Source of the DNA: Flavonifractor sp. An100
GTDB taxonomy: Bacteria; Bacillota; Clostridia; Oscillospirales; Oscillospiraceae
Assembly (NCBI RefSeq): GCF_002161175.1
Contig: NZ_NFMA01000006.1
Span: 1-64,000 of the forward strand
DNA: 64,000 nt
Reading direction: 5' to 3'
In this document: positions 50,584-59,580 of the stretch, piece after piece
Numbering within the stretch: the stretch's first letter is position 1
How the letters are laid out: each line of letters opens with the position of its first letter
Translations under genes and position numbers: made by a program
The notes under the pieces: model-generated
The model's database searches: none
What the model saw: only the letters and a program-made list of their open reading frames with translations
What the model was told of the DNA's origin: nothing

Positions 50584-50991
50584 AAGGCATATAAAACTTT
50601 TTTGCATAATTTCTAATTATTTATAGTGCATTCCGCTCGGTTTCTCTTTCTTTCTGCCACTCTTTAGAACTCTGATCTCCATGTGCTGCGCCGCCGTCTG
50701 TGGTGCGTCCTGTGGTCAAAAACGCTCCCCAGCCCTTTGCCGGAAATGGGTTACCGGCTTGGACGGGGAGCATTTTTTGCGTCTCTGACTGCCTGGATTG
50801 TAACTCTGAGGGCGGAATTATGCAAGTGATTTCTGTACCGTCTATACCTCAGAAATTGGAGGGCTGTAAACAATAAAGAGGCATTTTGCTTTCGGAGATT
50901 AAGAAAACTTAAGAGAATATTCATGAGATTCCCCCATTTTCCGTGATATAATCTCAGAACCTAACCAAGATATGGCCGGGGAGGATAGAAC
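50584..50991. other. Intergenic region with a terminator-like stem
   Basis: A nested stem at 50724-50771 (GCTCCCC/GGGGAGC enclosing GCCGG/CCGGC) is followed by a T-run. A -10-like TATAAT at 50945-50950 precedes the next gene. No coding region is supported. Confidence 0.55.
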
Positions 50992-51630
50992 ATGAAACGC
51001 ATCATCACAAACGGGATCACCGACCTGGAGCCGCTGGCCGGCAGCAGCGAGTGGTACTGGGGCGCCGACTATGCCAGCGGAGATTTATACGAGGCGGAGG
51101 AGCTGTTCCGCAGCGGCCATCCCATCGACAAAAACCGGCTTGTCTTGGTCCGCTGCCCGGAGGGCACGGTCTATGAGCCGGTACGCACAAAGTCGGGACA
51201 ATATCTTGGAAGACCGGTGTATCACGATGGGCAGGTGGTACTGCTGCTGGTGGACTTTCCCCAAGAGGAGATTCACATCCTGATCTTCCGCGAGACGGAC
51301 GGAACCACTGAACCGCTGGCAGTGTTGCCCCTCTCTATTGTAGAGGACTGCTACAATCTCATGCTGGAGGCATCACCGCTTATGCTGACGCGGTCAGCCC
51401 ATGACAATCAGTTTCAGATTATCTGGCCGGAACGCCGGGACTTTGCGATAGAGGACCATGAGTTTTTTGAGTTTCTGGAAGGGAACAGGCTGTATACTTC
51501 GGTTTGGTATGAGGACCCGGACTACCGGGAGGAGCTTTTGGTGCGGGATTATAATACCGGGGAACTGCTGGACCGGGTGCCGGGAAGCCTCCGCCAGATA
51601 CCGGACGGCCAGGACTGGCTCCTGGTGTGA
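50992..51630 (+). CDS. Hypothetical immunity-like protein
   Basis: I do not recognise this 212-residue acidic, soluble protein. It begins KRIITNGITDLEPLAGSSEW and is rich in aromatic and acidic residues with alternating strand-like segments (VYEPVRTKSGQYLG, VLLLVDFPQEEIHILIF). It opens a row of six small unlinked proteins of similar style, as seen for polymorphic-toxin immunity genes. No toxin is present in the window. Confidence 0.6.
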   Translation: MKRIITNGITDLEPLAGSSEWYWGADYASGDLYEAEELFRSGHPIDKNRLVLVRCPEGTVYEPVRTKSGQYLGRPVYHDGQVVLLLVDFPQEEIHILIFRETDGTTEPLAVLPLSIVEDCYNLMLEASPLMLTRSAHDNQFQIIWPERRDFAIEDHEFFEFLEGNRLYTSVWYEDPDYREELLVRDYNTGELLDRVPGSLRQIPDGQDWLLV

Positions 51631-51684
51631 GGAGGTACCTGTCAAATTGAAGTTTGAAGAATCACAGAACCGAGAGGCGGTGAA

Positions 51685-52083
51685 ATGATGTCCCTTTCCA
51701 TTGTTGCTGCGAAAGACATTGAGCAGGCCATTGAGATCCTGGCGTCCAGGCCACGGAAAGCCGTGAAAGATCACTTGGCAGAGGAGCCGGAAGGAGTGGG
51801 AAACTTCTTGTATGACTTCCGGGCGGCGTTCACAAATTACCAATGCTATCACCGGTTTGATCCATACGGGGAAACCTGTCTCGAAATGGACCAGGTCCCG
51901 GCTATCCGGGCGTTTGCAGATTCCGTCTTCAACTGGCTGTCAGCGCATGGGGCAGAAGAAACCAGCGTGATCCAGCGATATGGCGTGTCCTTTCAGAAAA
52001 TCCGAGGGTTCGTCGCGGCCCTCATCCGCGTTTGTAATACCGCCATGGAACATGGATATGGATTGGTAGGTATCGGAGATTGA
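51685..52083 (+). CDS. Hypothetical protein
   Basis: The 132-residue protein starts at ATG 51685 or 51688 (GAGGCGG upstream) and is mostly helical. It has RPRKAVKDHLAEEPEGVGNF and a YGVSFQKIRGFVAALIRVCN segment. It is not recognised. Located 55 nt after the preceding gene, and part of the same small-protein row. Confidence 0.55.
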   Translation: MMSLSIVAAKDIEQAIEILASRPRKAVKDHLAEEPEGVGNFLYDFRAAFTNYQCYHRFDPYGETCLEMDQVPAIRAFADSVFNWLSAHGAEETSVIQRYGVSFQKIRGFVAALIRVCNTAMEHGYGLVGIGD

Positions 52084-52121
52084 ACAGGGCTAAGGAGACA
52101 TGTTGAAAGGAGCGCAGAGCT

Positions 52122-52556
52122 ATGCTGGAACATCAGTTCTGGGAAAATTTCAGAAAGTGGGTTCCCCATCCTGAAGTGGACGAAGTCTATGATGTGGAAG
52201 AGATCGGATTTCAGGAGGATGGCTTTGTGGTCCTCCTGCGCCCCGACCATTTCCAAGAGGAGAAGCGGTCGGAGCGGGTTCTCCGGTTGGTGTGGGACAG
52301 GGTTATCTCCTACACCGTCACCGACGAGAGCTATCGCCCGGAGCTTTGGGTGTCTGAGAAGACGCCGGACTGGGCGCTCTGGGCCTTCTATGTCAGTGAG
52401 CCTTCCGACCATCTGACCAGGTTCCGGGAAGAAAACTATCTTGTTCCGGAAGATACTCACCACTTTTTTATCTGCGGGACAAATCTGATGGCAGATATTT
52501 TGTCTGACGAATATCCCACGGCCACATTTCTGAAATGGGGTCCCGAAATACGATGA
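52122..52556 (+). CDS. Hypothetical immunity-like protein
   Basis: The 144-residue acidic protein has EHQFWENFRKWVPHPEVDEV near the start and strand-rich centre FVVLLRPDHF, VISYTVTDESY. GAAAGGAG precedes ATG 52122. No family is recognised; the size, charge and neighbourhood are immunity-like. Confidence 0.55.
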   Translation: MLEHQFWENFRKWVPHPEVDEVYDVEEIGFQEDGFVVLLRPDHFQEEKRSERVLRLVWDRVISYTVTDESYRPELWVSEKTPDWALWAFYVSEPSDHLTRFREENYLVPEDTHHFFICGTNLMADILSDEYPTATFLKWGPEIR

Positions 52557-52670
52557 TACAGCGGACAGAGGGCTTTGTAAGAGTCTTTCCTTCAGAATAA
52601 GAGAGATAAAATACATATATGTGCATAACGGCAACATTTGCACAAAGATATTTAGGAAGGAAATCTAACG

Positions 52671-53081
52671 ATGAATCCTGAAAAAACACACTTATATAAA
52701 AGACAATATCAGCAGCCAATCGAGGAAGAAACGCCTCCGAAGAAAGGAAAATCAAAGACGGCTGCTACCTCTGACAGCCGAAAACGGTCTAAGCACAAAC
52801 ACATATACAAAAAAATCATCTTACACTATGGTAGTGACTCATTTTCTTGGGGAGGGCAATGCGAAATTTGTGGAAGATTGGATTCTACATATAAATCATC
52901 TAATTGGAACCCTGGAGAGTTTCAGGTAACCGGTGAGGGCTTGTATGGAGAGTGGAGAAGTATTTGCCTTACCGAAATTCACAGAAGATATCCTGAATAC
53001 ACCATTATGACATTGGAAAATGCAAAGTGGGTGGAATGGACAGGAGAAAACGATAAAGAGAAAAAAGAATATTTTCCATGA
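52671..53081 (+). CDS. Hypothetical protein with Cys pair
   Basis: The 136-residue protein has a basic, disordered N-terminus (Lys/Arg-rich to about residue 45) and a compact domain with CEICGRLDSTYKSS, a possible zinc-binding half-site. GGAAGG precedes ATG 52671. AT-richer than its neighbours, it may have been acquired separately. Confidence 0.55.
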   Translation: MNPEKTHLYKRQYQQPIEEETPPKKGKSKTAATSDSRKRSKHKHIYKKIILHYGSDSFSWGGQCEICGRLDSTYKSSNWNPGEFQVTGEGLYGEWRSICLTEIHRRYPEYTIMTLENAKWVEWTGENDKEKKEYFP

Positions 53082-53230
53082 GTCACTGTATTTTTATAGC
53101 AGCCGATACTCCCCTGCCCGAAGTCACACCATAGCAAGATTATCCGCTGCATACCCATAATTACCAAAAACAGGGAATTTTCACCCGAAGATATACGCCC
53201 TTAACGTTATGAGCTGATGGAGATAGAAAG

Positions 53231-53413
53231 ATGAAGATTGAATTAAACGAACACGAAGCCCTCACCCTTTACAGACTTCTTTGCCGCTGGGAGTCCACGG
53301 GGAAATTAACTGTCAGCGTCGGGGAAGAAACGCGCCTGCTGTGGGATCTGCAGTGTGTGCTGGAGAAAGAACTGGAACCGGTGGATGAGGCCATCACAAA
53401 AAGACTTGTTTGA
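53231..53413 (+). CDS. Hypothetical 60-residue protein
   Basis: A small acidic helical protein (IELNEHEALTLYRLLCRWES) from ATG 53231, with GGAG upstream. It is not recognised; possibly an immunity fragment or a small regulator. Start of the next gene lies 40 nt after its stop. Confidence 0.45.
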   Translation: MKIELNEHEALTLYRLLCRWESTGKLTVSVGEETRLLWDLQCVLEKELEPVDEAITKRLV

Positions 53414-53453
53414 AGAATGTTCAAGAACACAACTGCGAGTAAAGGACGATGAG

Positions 53454-53897
53454 ATGATACTTCCAAGAGGAATTACAGGATTTTGGAGCGTAAACACAGC
53501 ACCGCTGCCGCTTCTGGAGGAGAAAGCGTTCTGTCAGATGTGCTACTCCATTGCCCTGGAAAATGGCGGGACTGTGACAGAAGTGGATACAGACACAGCC
53601 ATAAGGAACTTCTATTCTGCCAAACTCAGCAGGTACGACCAGTCTGTCTTTCTTTTGCAGAACATCCATTATCCCTATGCAGCCTTTGCTCAGCGGGACA
53701 CCTCCGGTGGTTTTATTTGGATCAGCCAGCCGGAGTGGCTCCAGCTGCCGGAAGGATCGGTGAGGTTTCTGAGTCCCAGCGAACTGACCCGAGACTGGCA
53801 TGATCTGCGCGGGGAGCTGAGCCCGGAAGAGCTGGATCAGATCCATTATTGGAATCCGCAAACAGTTGGTGAGATTGTATTTAACACTTGGGACTGA
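53454..53897 (+). CDS. Hypothetical immunity-like protein
   Basis: The 147-residue protein starts at ATG 53454 near GGACGATGAG (weak site); the longer frame overlaps the previous gene. Features are GITGFWSVNTAPLPLLEEKA and a C-terminal WHDLRGELSPEELDQIHYWN. Acidic, single-domain, unknown. A terminator follows. Confidence 0.5.
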   Translation: MILPRGITGFWSVNTAPLPLLEEKAFCQMCYSIALENGGTVTEVDTDTAIRNFYSAKLSRYDQSVFLLQNIHYPYAAFAQRDTSGGFIWISQPEWLQLPEGSVRFLSPSELTRDWHDLRGELSPEELDQIHYWNPQTVGEIVFNTWD

Positions 53898-53911
53898 AAT
53901 TGAAGTAAAAC

Positions 53912-53947
53912 AATGCCGCCCTGGGCTGATATTCTTGGGGCGGCATT
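53912..53947 (+). terminator. Terminator after immunity-like row
   Basis: AATGCCGCCC (53912-53921) pairs with GGGCGGCATT (53938-53947), followed by TCTATATT. Confidence 0.7.
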
Positions 53948-53962
53948 TCTATATTCTACTGT

Positions 53963-54065
53963 TTTAATTATATCATTTCAACAAAAATGATGTAATTAAT
54001 CCTTGACACAATCAAGTTTGCTTGATATAGTTTAATTGTATCATTATAAGAAAAATGATGAAATT
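53963..54065 (+). promoter_or_regulatory. Fic promoter flanked by 35-nt direct repeats
   Basis: Repeats 53963-53997 and 54031-54065 agree at 29 of 35 positions, and each contains an ATCATT...AATGAT dyad. Between them lie TTGACA (54003-54008), 17 bp containing ATCAAG TTTG CTTGAT, and TATAGT (54026-54031). A repressor bound at the repeats would close the promoter. Confidence 0.75.
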
Positions 54066-54085
54066 GACTTAAAGCGAGGTACAGG

Positions 54086-55144
54086 ATGCGCACCTACGAT
54101 TTTACCAAAAACTATGAGAAGCTGCTCACGCCTGATATCGTGGCCCTGCTGACTCAGATTCATGAATATAAAGGAGAACAGGCCCTGTTTATCGAGGCCA
54201 AGGCCGATACCCTGACCAAACTGGTGGAGATCGCCAAGATTCAGAGTACCGAGTCCTCCAATAAAATCGAGGGCATTTATACCTCGGACGAGCGCCTGAA
54301 AAAGCTGGTGCAGGACAAGACCACCCCTCGCACCCGGAACGAGCAGGAGATCGCCGGCTACCGGGATGTGCTGGCCACCATCCATGAGAGCTTTGACTAT
54401 ATCCCGCCCAAAGCCTCCATGATCCTGCAGCTCCACCGCGATCTCTATAAATTCAGCGGCGCGTCCTACGGCGGGCACTATAAAACAGCGGACAATGTAA
54501 TCGCCGAGACGGATGCCCAGGGAAATAAAAGCATTCGTTTTCAACCCCTTCCGGCCTGGGAAACGCCGAAGGCGGTGGACAGCCTCTGTCGGGCCTACGA
54601 GGAGGCTGTGGGGAAGGGTGACATGGATTCGCTGCTACTGATTCCCATGTTCATTCTGGACTTCCTCTGTATTCATCCCTTTAACGACGGTAACGGCCGT
54701 ATGAGTCGCCTGCTGACCCTGCTGTTGCTCTACCGGGCAGGCTATATCGTGGGCAAATATATCAGTATTGAAAAACTCATTGAGGAGAGCAAGGAAACCT
54801 ATTATGAGGCCCTCCAGCAGAGCTCCCAGGGATGGCACGAGGGAACCAGCGACTACACCCCCTTTGTGCGCTATACCCTGGGCGTAGTAGCGGCGGCCTA
54901 CCGGGACTTTTCTGCCCGTGTGCAGGTCCTGGCCGTCAGTGGCATGAGCAAGCCGGACCGTATCCGGGAGATCATCAAGGGTACTCTTGGGAAGGTTACC
55001 AAGGCGGAGATCATTCAGCAGTGCCCCGATATTAGTAAAATCACGATACAGCGAACCCTGGCCGACCTGCAGAAGAGCGGGGAAATTCTGAAACTCAGCG
55101 GCGGGCGCTATACCGCCTATATTTGGAACCGGGAAAAGGAGTAA
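54086..55144 (+). CDS. Fic-family protein with winged-HTH C-terminus
   Basis: The 352-residue protein has Fic_N, the core HPFNDGNGRMSR (residues 197-208) needed for nucleotide transfer, and an N-terminal inhibitory helix with S58-x3-E62-G63. It should therefore be an autoinhibited AMPylator (class II). The C-terminal 70 residues (TKAEIIQQCPDISKITIQRT) form a winged HTH, a good candidate to bind the repeats in its own promoter. It lies 6 nt before hsdM, so it is transcribed with the type I restriction genes. Target is unknown. Confidence 0.9.
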   Translation: MRTYDFTKNYEKLLTPDIVALLTQIHEYKGEQALFIEAKADTLTKLVEIAKIQSTESSNKIEGIYTSDERLKKLVQDKTTPRTRNEQEIAGYRDVLATIHESFDYIPPKASMILQLHRDLYKFSGASYGGHYKTADNVIAETDAQGNKSIRFQPLPAWETPKAVDSLCRAYEEAVGKGDMDSLLLIPMFILDFLCIHPFNDGNGRMSRLLTLLLLYRAGYIVGKYISIEKLIEESKETYYEALQQSSQGWHEGTSDYTPFVRYTLGVVAAAYRDFSARVQVLAVSGMSKPDRIREIIKGTLGKVTKAEIIQQCPDISKITIQRTLADLQKSGEILKLSGGRYTAYIWNREKE

Positions 55145-55150
55145 GAGAAC

Positions 55151-56647
55151 ATGATCACTGGCGAACTGAGAAACAAAATCGACCGCCTCTGGGAGACCTT
55201 CTGGACCGGCGGCATCACCAACCCCCTGGACGTGGTGGAGCAGATGACCTACCTGATGTTCATCCACGACCTGGACGAGACGGACAACCTGCGCGCCAAG
55301 GAGAGCGCCATGCTGGGCCTGCCCCACCAGAGCATTTTTGCCGGGGAGGTCCAAGTGGGGGAGCGCACCGTGGCCGGGGAACAGCTCAAGTGGTCCCGGT
55401 TCCACGACTTCCCCGCCGGGCAGATGTATGCGGTGGTGCAGGAGATGGTGTTCCCTTTCATCAAGGGGCTCCACACCGACAAGGACAGCGCCTACGCAAA
55501 GTACATGGGGGACGCCATCTTCAAGATCCCCACGCCCCTGATGCTGGAGAAGATCGTCACCGCCATGGACGAGATCTACGCCCAGGCGGAGCAGCTCCAC
55601 GACACCGACGTGCGGGGGGACATCTACGAGTACCTCCTGTCCAAAATCGCCACCGCCGGGGTGAACGGCCAGTTCCGCACCCCCCGGCACATCATCCGCA
55701 TGATGGTGGAGCTCACCGACCCCAAGGCGGACGATGTGATCTGCGACCCGGCCTGCGGCACCGCCGGTTTTCTGGTGGCGGCAGGGGAGTACCTGAAGGA
55801 GCGCCGCCGGGAGGAGATCTTCTTCAACCGGGAGAAGAAAGACCACTACATGAACCACATGTTCCACGGCTTCGACATGGACCGCACCATGTTGCGCATC
55901 GGGGCCATGAACATGATGACCCACGGCATCGACAACCCCTTCATCGAGTACCGGGACAGCCTCAGCGACCAGAACCCGGACCGGGAGAAGTACACCCTGA
56001 TCCTGGCCAATCCCCCCTTCAAGGGGAGCCTGGACGCGGATATCGTGTCCGCCGACCTGCTGAAGCTCTGCAAAACCAAGAAGACCGAGCTGCTGTTCCT
56101 GGCTCTCTTTCTGCGGATGCTGAAAGTGGGAGGCCGGGGGGCGGTCATCGTCCCGGACGGGGTGCTGTTCGGATCCTCCAAGGCCCACAGGGACATCCGG
56201 CGGGAGCTGGTGGAGAACCACCGGCTGGAGGCGGTGATCTCCATGCCCAGCGGCGTGTTCAAGCCCTACGCCGGGGTGTCCACGGCGGTGCTGGTGTTCA
56301 CCAAGACCGGCCACGGCGGCACGGACCAGGTGTGGTTCTACGACATGAAGGCGGACGGCTTCTCTCTGGACGACAAGCGCACCGAGATCGCCGACAACGA
56401 CATCCCCGACATCGTGGCCCGGTTCCACAACCGGGAAGGGGAGCAGGCGCGCAAGCGCACTGAACAGTCCTTCCTGGTGCCTAAGCAGGAGATCGTGGAC
56501 AACGGCTATGACCTGTCCATCAACAAGTACAAACAGGTGGAGTATATCCCCGTGGAGTACCCGCCCACCAGCGAGATTTTGCAGGAGCTCCGGGACCTGG
56601 AGGCGGAGATCACCAAGGGCTTGGACGGGCTGGAGGGGATGGTGTGA
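55151..56647 (+). CDS. hsdM: Type I restriction-modification methyltransferase subunit
   Basis: The 498-residue protein has an HsdM N-terminal helical domain and an N6-adenine methyltransferase with SAM motif DPACGTAGF (199-207) and catalytic NPPF (287-290). With HsdS it methylates host sites; with HsdR it completes the restriction complex. Very GC-rich. Its stop overlaps the GTG of the HEPN-like gene. Confidence 0.95.
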   Translation: MITGELRNKIDRLWETFWTGGITNPLDVVEQMTYLMFIHDLDETDNLRAKESAMLGLPHQSIFAGEVQVGERTVAGEQLKWSRFHDFPAGQMYAVVQEMVFPFIKGLHTDKDSAYAKYMGDAIFKIPTPLMLEKIVTAMDEIYAQAEQLHDTDVRGDIYEYLLSKIATAGVNGQFRTPRHIIRMMVELTDPKADDVICDPACGTAGFLVAAGEYLKERRREEIFFNREKKDHYMNHMFHGFDMDRTMLRIGAMNMMTHGIDNPFIEYRDSLSDQNPDREKYTLILANPPFKGSLDADIVSADLLKLCKTKKTELLFLALFLRMLKVGGRGAVIVPDGVLFGSSKAHRDIRRELVENHRLEAVISMPSGVFKPYAGVSTAVLVFTKTGHGGTDQVWFYDMKADGFSLDDKRTEIADNDIPDIVARFHNREGEQARKRTEQSFLVPKQEIVDNGYDLSINKYKQVEYIPVEYPPTSEILQELRDLEAEITKGLDGLEGMV

Positions 56648-57102
56648 CGGCCAAAATGGATGCATTCGAGATGTTTCGGACCGGATGTAATTTTTCTAAC
56701 TGTGCAGATCTCTGCCTGAAAGAACAAGCCTGCGTTCCGGAATCTAATAATCTATCTTATATAATACCGGCAATCGTGAATGCTGCTTTTTCCTGCGAAA
56801 TCTTTTTAAAACTGTTGCTTCAGCATGAGGGTGAAGATATCCACAGGATACATAAACTAAATGACCTATATGCAAAGTTGTCACAGGATACACAGGTGGA
56901 ACTTAAAAAGAAAACCATCTTTCGGTATGGCAAATGGTCAGATATTTGGGGAAGACCTTATTTGGAGCAAATATCAAATGCGTTTGTGGAATGGAGATAC
57001 AGTTATGAACATGACTGGACAAAGAGTGCCAGCATGCAGATTGAAACTGGCTTTTTAATAGCGTTCAAAGATTCCTTAAAAGAATTGAGCAGCGGCTTTT
57101 AG
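56644..57102 (+). CDS. HEPN-domain protein
   Basis: The 152-residue helical protein has AIVNAAFSCEIFLKLLLQHE, HKLNDLYAKL and, at residues 118-123, R-YSYE-H, the Rx4-6H motif of HEPN ribonucleases. GTG 56644 overlaps the hsdM stop (ATG 56656 is the alternative). It is AT-rich between GC-rich hsdM and hsdR. It may be an RNA-cleaving effector that backs up restriction, or a HEPN relative that only binds; no MNT antitoxin is adjacent. Confidence 0.7.
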   Translation: MTAKMDAFEMFRTGCNFSNCADLCLKEQACVPESNNLSYIIPAIVNAAFSCEIFLKLLLQHEGEDIHRIHKLNDLYAKLSQDTQVELKKKTIFRYGKWSDIWGRPYLEQISNAFVEWRYSYEHDWTKSASMQIETGFLIAFKDSLKELSSGF

Positions 57103-57132
57103 TGAAATCAAACAGTATGAAGAGGCGGAATT

Positions 57133-58218
57133 ATGATGGCGAAATTGGGAGATATTTGTAGCATTGTTTCTGGTACAACGCCAAAAAGTAATCGTCCTGA
57201 ATATTGGGATGGGGATATCAACTGGGTCACTCCTGCTGAATTGAACGATGATTCTGATATTATTTATGAAAGCCAGAGAAAAATAACTGAGCAAGCGGTG
57301 CAAGACAGCAGTTTAAAACCATTTCCTGCTGGGACAGTGTTGCTTTCTTCAAGAGCGCCGATTGGGAAAGTAGCTATTGCTGGCGTAGAAATGTACTGCA
57401 ACCAAGGTTTTAAAAACCTGATTTGCTCCAACAGAATTTATAATCGGTATTTGTATCACTTTTTGAAAAACAGCACGGAATATTTAAATTCATTGGGGCG
57501 AGGAGCGACCTTTAAAGAAATTTCTAAAAGCATTGTCGAGAATATTGAAATTCCCCTTCCGCCGCTGGACGAACAGCGCCGTATTGCCGCGATGCTGGAC
57601 AAGGTCAGCGGCCTGATCGCCAAGCGCCGGGAACAGTTGGACAAGCTGGACGAACTGGTGAAGGCCAGGTTTGTGGAGATGTTTGGGGATCCGATTAAGA
57701 ATGAAAAAGGCTTTCCAACGATAACGGGGCAGGATTTTTTCAAACTATCAAATGGGAAATTTGTTCCAGAGAATAAAAGGTTTGATAATGGCGTGCCTGC
57801 ATACGGAGGAAACGGTATCTCGTGGTATACAGATGAAATACTCTATCACAATGATACCATCGTCGTTGGTCGCGTAGGTTTCCAGAGTGGAAATGTCCAC
57901 TTAGCAAAAGGACCATTGTGGATAACAGATAATGCCATGTATATCAGCGACTACGATTCAGATAAATATGATTTGCGTTTTTTATATGCACTAATGGAAC
58001 ATATCAACTTCACTCGTTTTCAAGATGCCGGCGATTTGAAGAAAATAACTCAGAAGCCTTTTATGAGCATGGAATATATCACGCCTACATTGAAGCAACA
58101 ACAAGAATATGTGGTCTTTGTTGAACAAACTGAAAAATCAAAATTGACGATTCAGCAGAGTCTTGATAAACTGGAAGTACTGAAAAAAGCGTTGATACAG
58201 CAATATTTTGAAACATAA
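57133..58218 (+). CDS. hsdS: Type I restriction specificity subunit
   Basis: The 361-residue protein has two target-recognition domains (about 1-135 and 190-320), each followed by a conserved helix (LPPLDEQRRIAAMLDKVSGL and the C-terminal repeat ending ALIQQYFET). The central conserved helix is GC-rich like hsdM, whereas both recognition domains are AT-rich, showing domain exchange. ATG 57133 or 57136, with GAGGCGG upstream. Confidence 0.92.
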   Translation: MMAKLGDICSIVSGTTPKSNRPEYWDGDINWVTPAELNDDSDIIYESQRKITEQAVQDSSLKPFPAGTVLLSSRAPIGKVAIAGVEMYCNQGFKNLICSNRIYNRYLYHFLKNSTEYLNSLGRGATFKEISKSIVENIEIPLPPLDEQRRIAAMLDKVSGLIAKRREQLDKLDELVKARFVEMFGDPIKNEKGFPTITGQDFFKLSNGKFVPENKRFDNGVPAYGGNGISWYTDEILYHNDTIVVGRVGFQSGNVHLAKGPLWITDNAMYISDYDSDKYDLRFLYALMEHINFTRFQDAGDLKKITQKPFMSMEYITPTLKQQQEYVVFVEQTEKSKLTIQQSLDKLEVLKKALIQQYFET

Positions 58219-58234
58219 AAAGGAGAAATAATTA

Positions 58235-58822
58235 ATGGAAAACAATAGTAACTCTTCTATTTCAATTAATCTGCGCGAGGGCAGTATCATTATTTCTGGC
58301 CCTGAATGTTTTGTCGAAAAGAATATGCAGGCTACATTCGAGTTTGTAGAAAAATATTTTTCGTCTTTTCCCACAATACCACTTGCTACTCCTGTTTCTC
58401 TCCCCTCTTCCGGCACATCTGCAAATGAACACTCCACTGAATCAGGGACCGTGGATAGTAAAACTATACCTGTTGCAGGGAATGATAAGTATATTAGTGC
58501 TGGCATTTATCATATTGATTCCGATGATGGAACAATTTCTATCTTAAAAAAAGTCCCTGGTAATAATAAGGCAGAAAAGGCAAAGAACATTGCTCTAATC
58601 GTATTATATATTCGAAAAGGGAAAATTCATGGAAAAGAGATTATTCCTATCTGTGAAAAACACAACTGTTATGACAGTTCTAATTTTTCCGCCATTTTTA
58701 AAAATGAAAAGACAAACATCATTCGTAAAGGAACGGGTCAGAGTTGGACTATTGAACTTACCCAACCAGGCGAAGCCGCAGCCGTAGCACTATTAGAGGA
58801 AATGGTAAATGACACGAAGTGA
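58235..58822 (+). CDS. Unknown protein of type I RM cassette (195 residues)
   Basis: It has an N-terminal segment INLREGSIIISGPECFVEKN, a Ser/Thr/Pro linker (about 50-80) and a C-terminal winged-helix-like domain (KAKNIALIVLYIRKGKIHGK and SSNFSAIFKNEK). AAAAGGAG precedes ATG 58235. The stop overlaps the next start by 14 nt. The two genes look like a co-evolved sensor/effector pair; family not recognised. Confidence 0.6.
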   Translation: MENNSNSSISINLREGSIIISGPECFVEKNMQATFEFVEKYFSSFPTIPLATPVSLPSSGTSANEHSTESGTVDSKTIPVAGNDKYISAGIYHIDSDDGTISILKKVPGNNKAEKAKNIALIVLYIRKGKIHGKEIIPICEKHNCYDSSNFSAIFKNEKTNIIRKGTGQSWTIELTQPGEAAAVALLEEMVNDTK

Positions 58823-59564
58823 TGTTCAAACAATTTTGAATGGTATTTATCCGCCAGAACTTGTCGGTTCCATGCTCACAAGTTACGAAAATGCCATTAA
58901 GGAATATAAAATGAGGCACTGGCAATATTTTGGAAATGAAATTGGCCAATTTATTGAGGTAGCTCGCAGAATGGTTGAGTATCAACTTGATGGCAAGTAT
59001 ACACTTTTGGCGGATAAACTAACTATCTTTTCTGAAAAAGTCCTTGTAGCATATGAGGGACATAGCTCATCCATACCCGAAGTGTATCGAATTGTTATCC
59101 CGCGAATTCTATATGCTATGTATTGCCTGCGGAACAAGCGAGGAATGATTCATAAAAGCCACATTGACCCTAATAAAATGGATGCCTCTGTTTTGCTCGG
59201 TAATACAAAGTGGGTATTAGCAGAATTTTTTAGACAGGCATCAACGTTGTCTTTTGAAGAAACCGAAGCAACGATAGACAGCATCATGTGCCGTGAAACA
59301 TCTGTCATTTGGGACACCGGTAGTGCTTTACGTATACTTGATACGAAGATGACGGCAAAGGATAAAGTACTCTGCCTCCTATACATCAAGGATGGCCAAA
59401 GTGCATCTGAATTACAAAGTAATATAGAATACAAAAATACCTCTAATTTCCGTAGAATTCTCAATGCATTGCATAATGAAAAATTGATTGAGTTCTCAAA
59501 TGAAAAATGTATGCTTTCGCCTATTGGAATCCAAAAGGTCGAAATGCTTTTGGGTAGTTACTGA
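58809..59564 (+). CDS. Unknown protein of type I RM cassette (251 residues)
   Basis: Helical protein with EIGQFIEVARRMVEYQLDGK, RIVIPRILYAMYCLRNKRGM, then a DNA-binding-like end (SASELQSNIEYKNTSNFRRI). A family name is not known to me, but the architecture resembles abortive-infection-type helical proteins. Overlaps the preceding gene by 14 nt and ends 17 nt before hsdR. Confidence 0.6.
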   Translation: MTRSDVQTILNGIYPPELVGSMLTSYENAIKEYKMRHWQYFGNEIGQFIEVARRMVEYQLDGKYTLLADKLTIFSEKVLVAYEGHSSSIPEVYRIVIPRILYAMYCLRNKRGMIHKSHIDPNKMDASVLLGNTKWVLAEFFRQASTLSFEETEATIDSIMCRETSVIWDTGSALRILDTKMTAKDKVLCLLYIKDGQSASELQSNIEYKNTSNFRRILNALHNEKLIEFSNEKCMLSPIGIQKVEMLLGSY

Positions 59565-59580
59565 GAAAAGAGGCGATTTT

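Noticed and set aside
54635-56665. A 676-codon open frame on the minus strand opposite fic/hsdM
   Set aside because: It is a shadow of GC-rich hsdM and fic; the plus-strand proteins have all catalytic motifs and ribosome sites.
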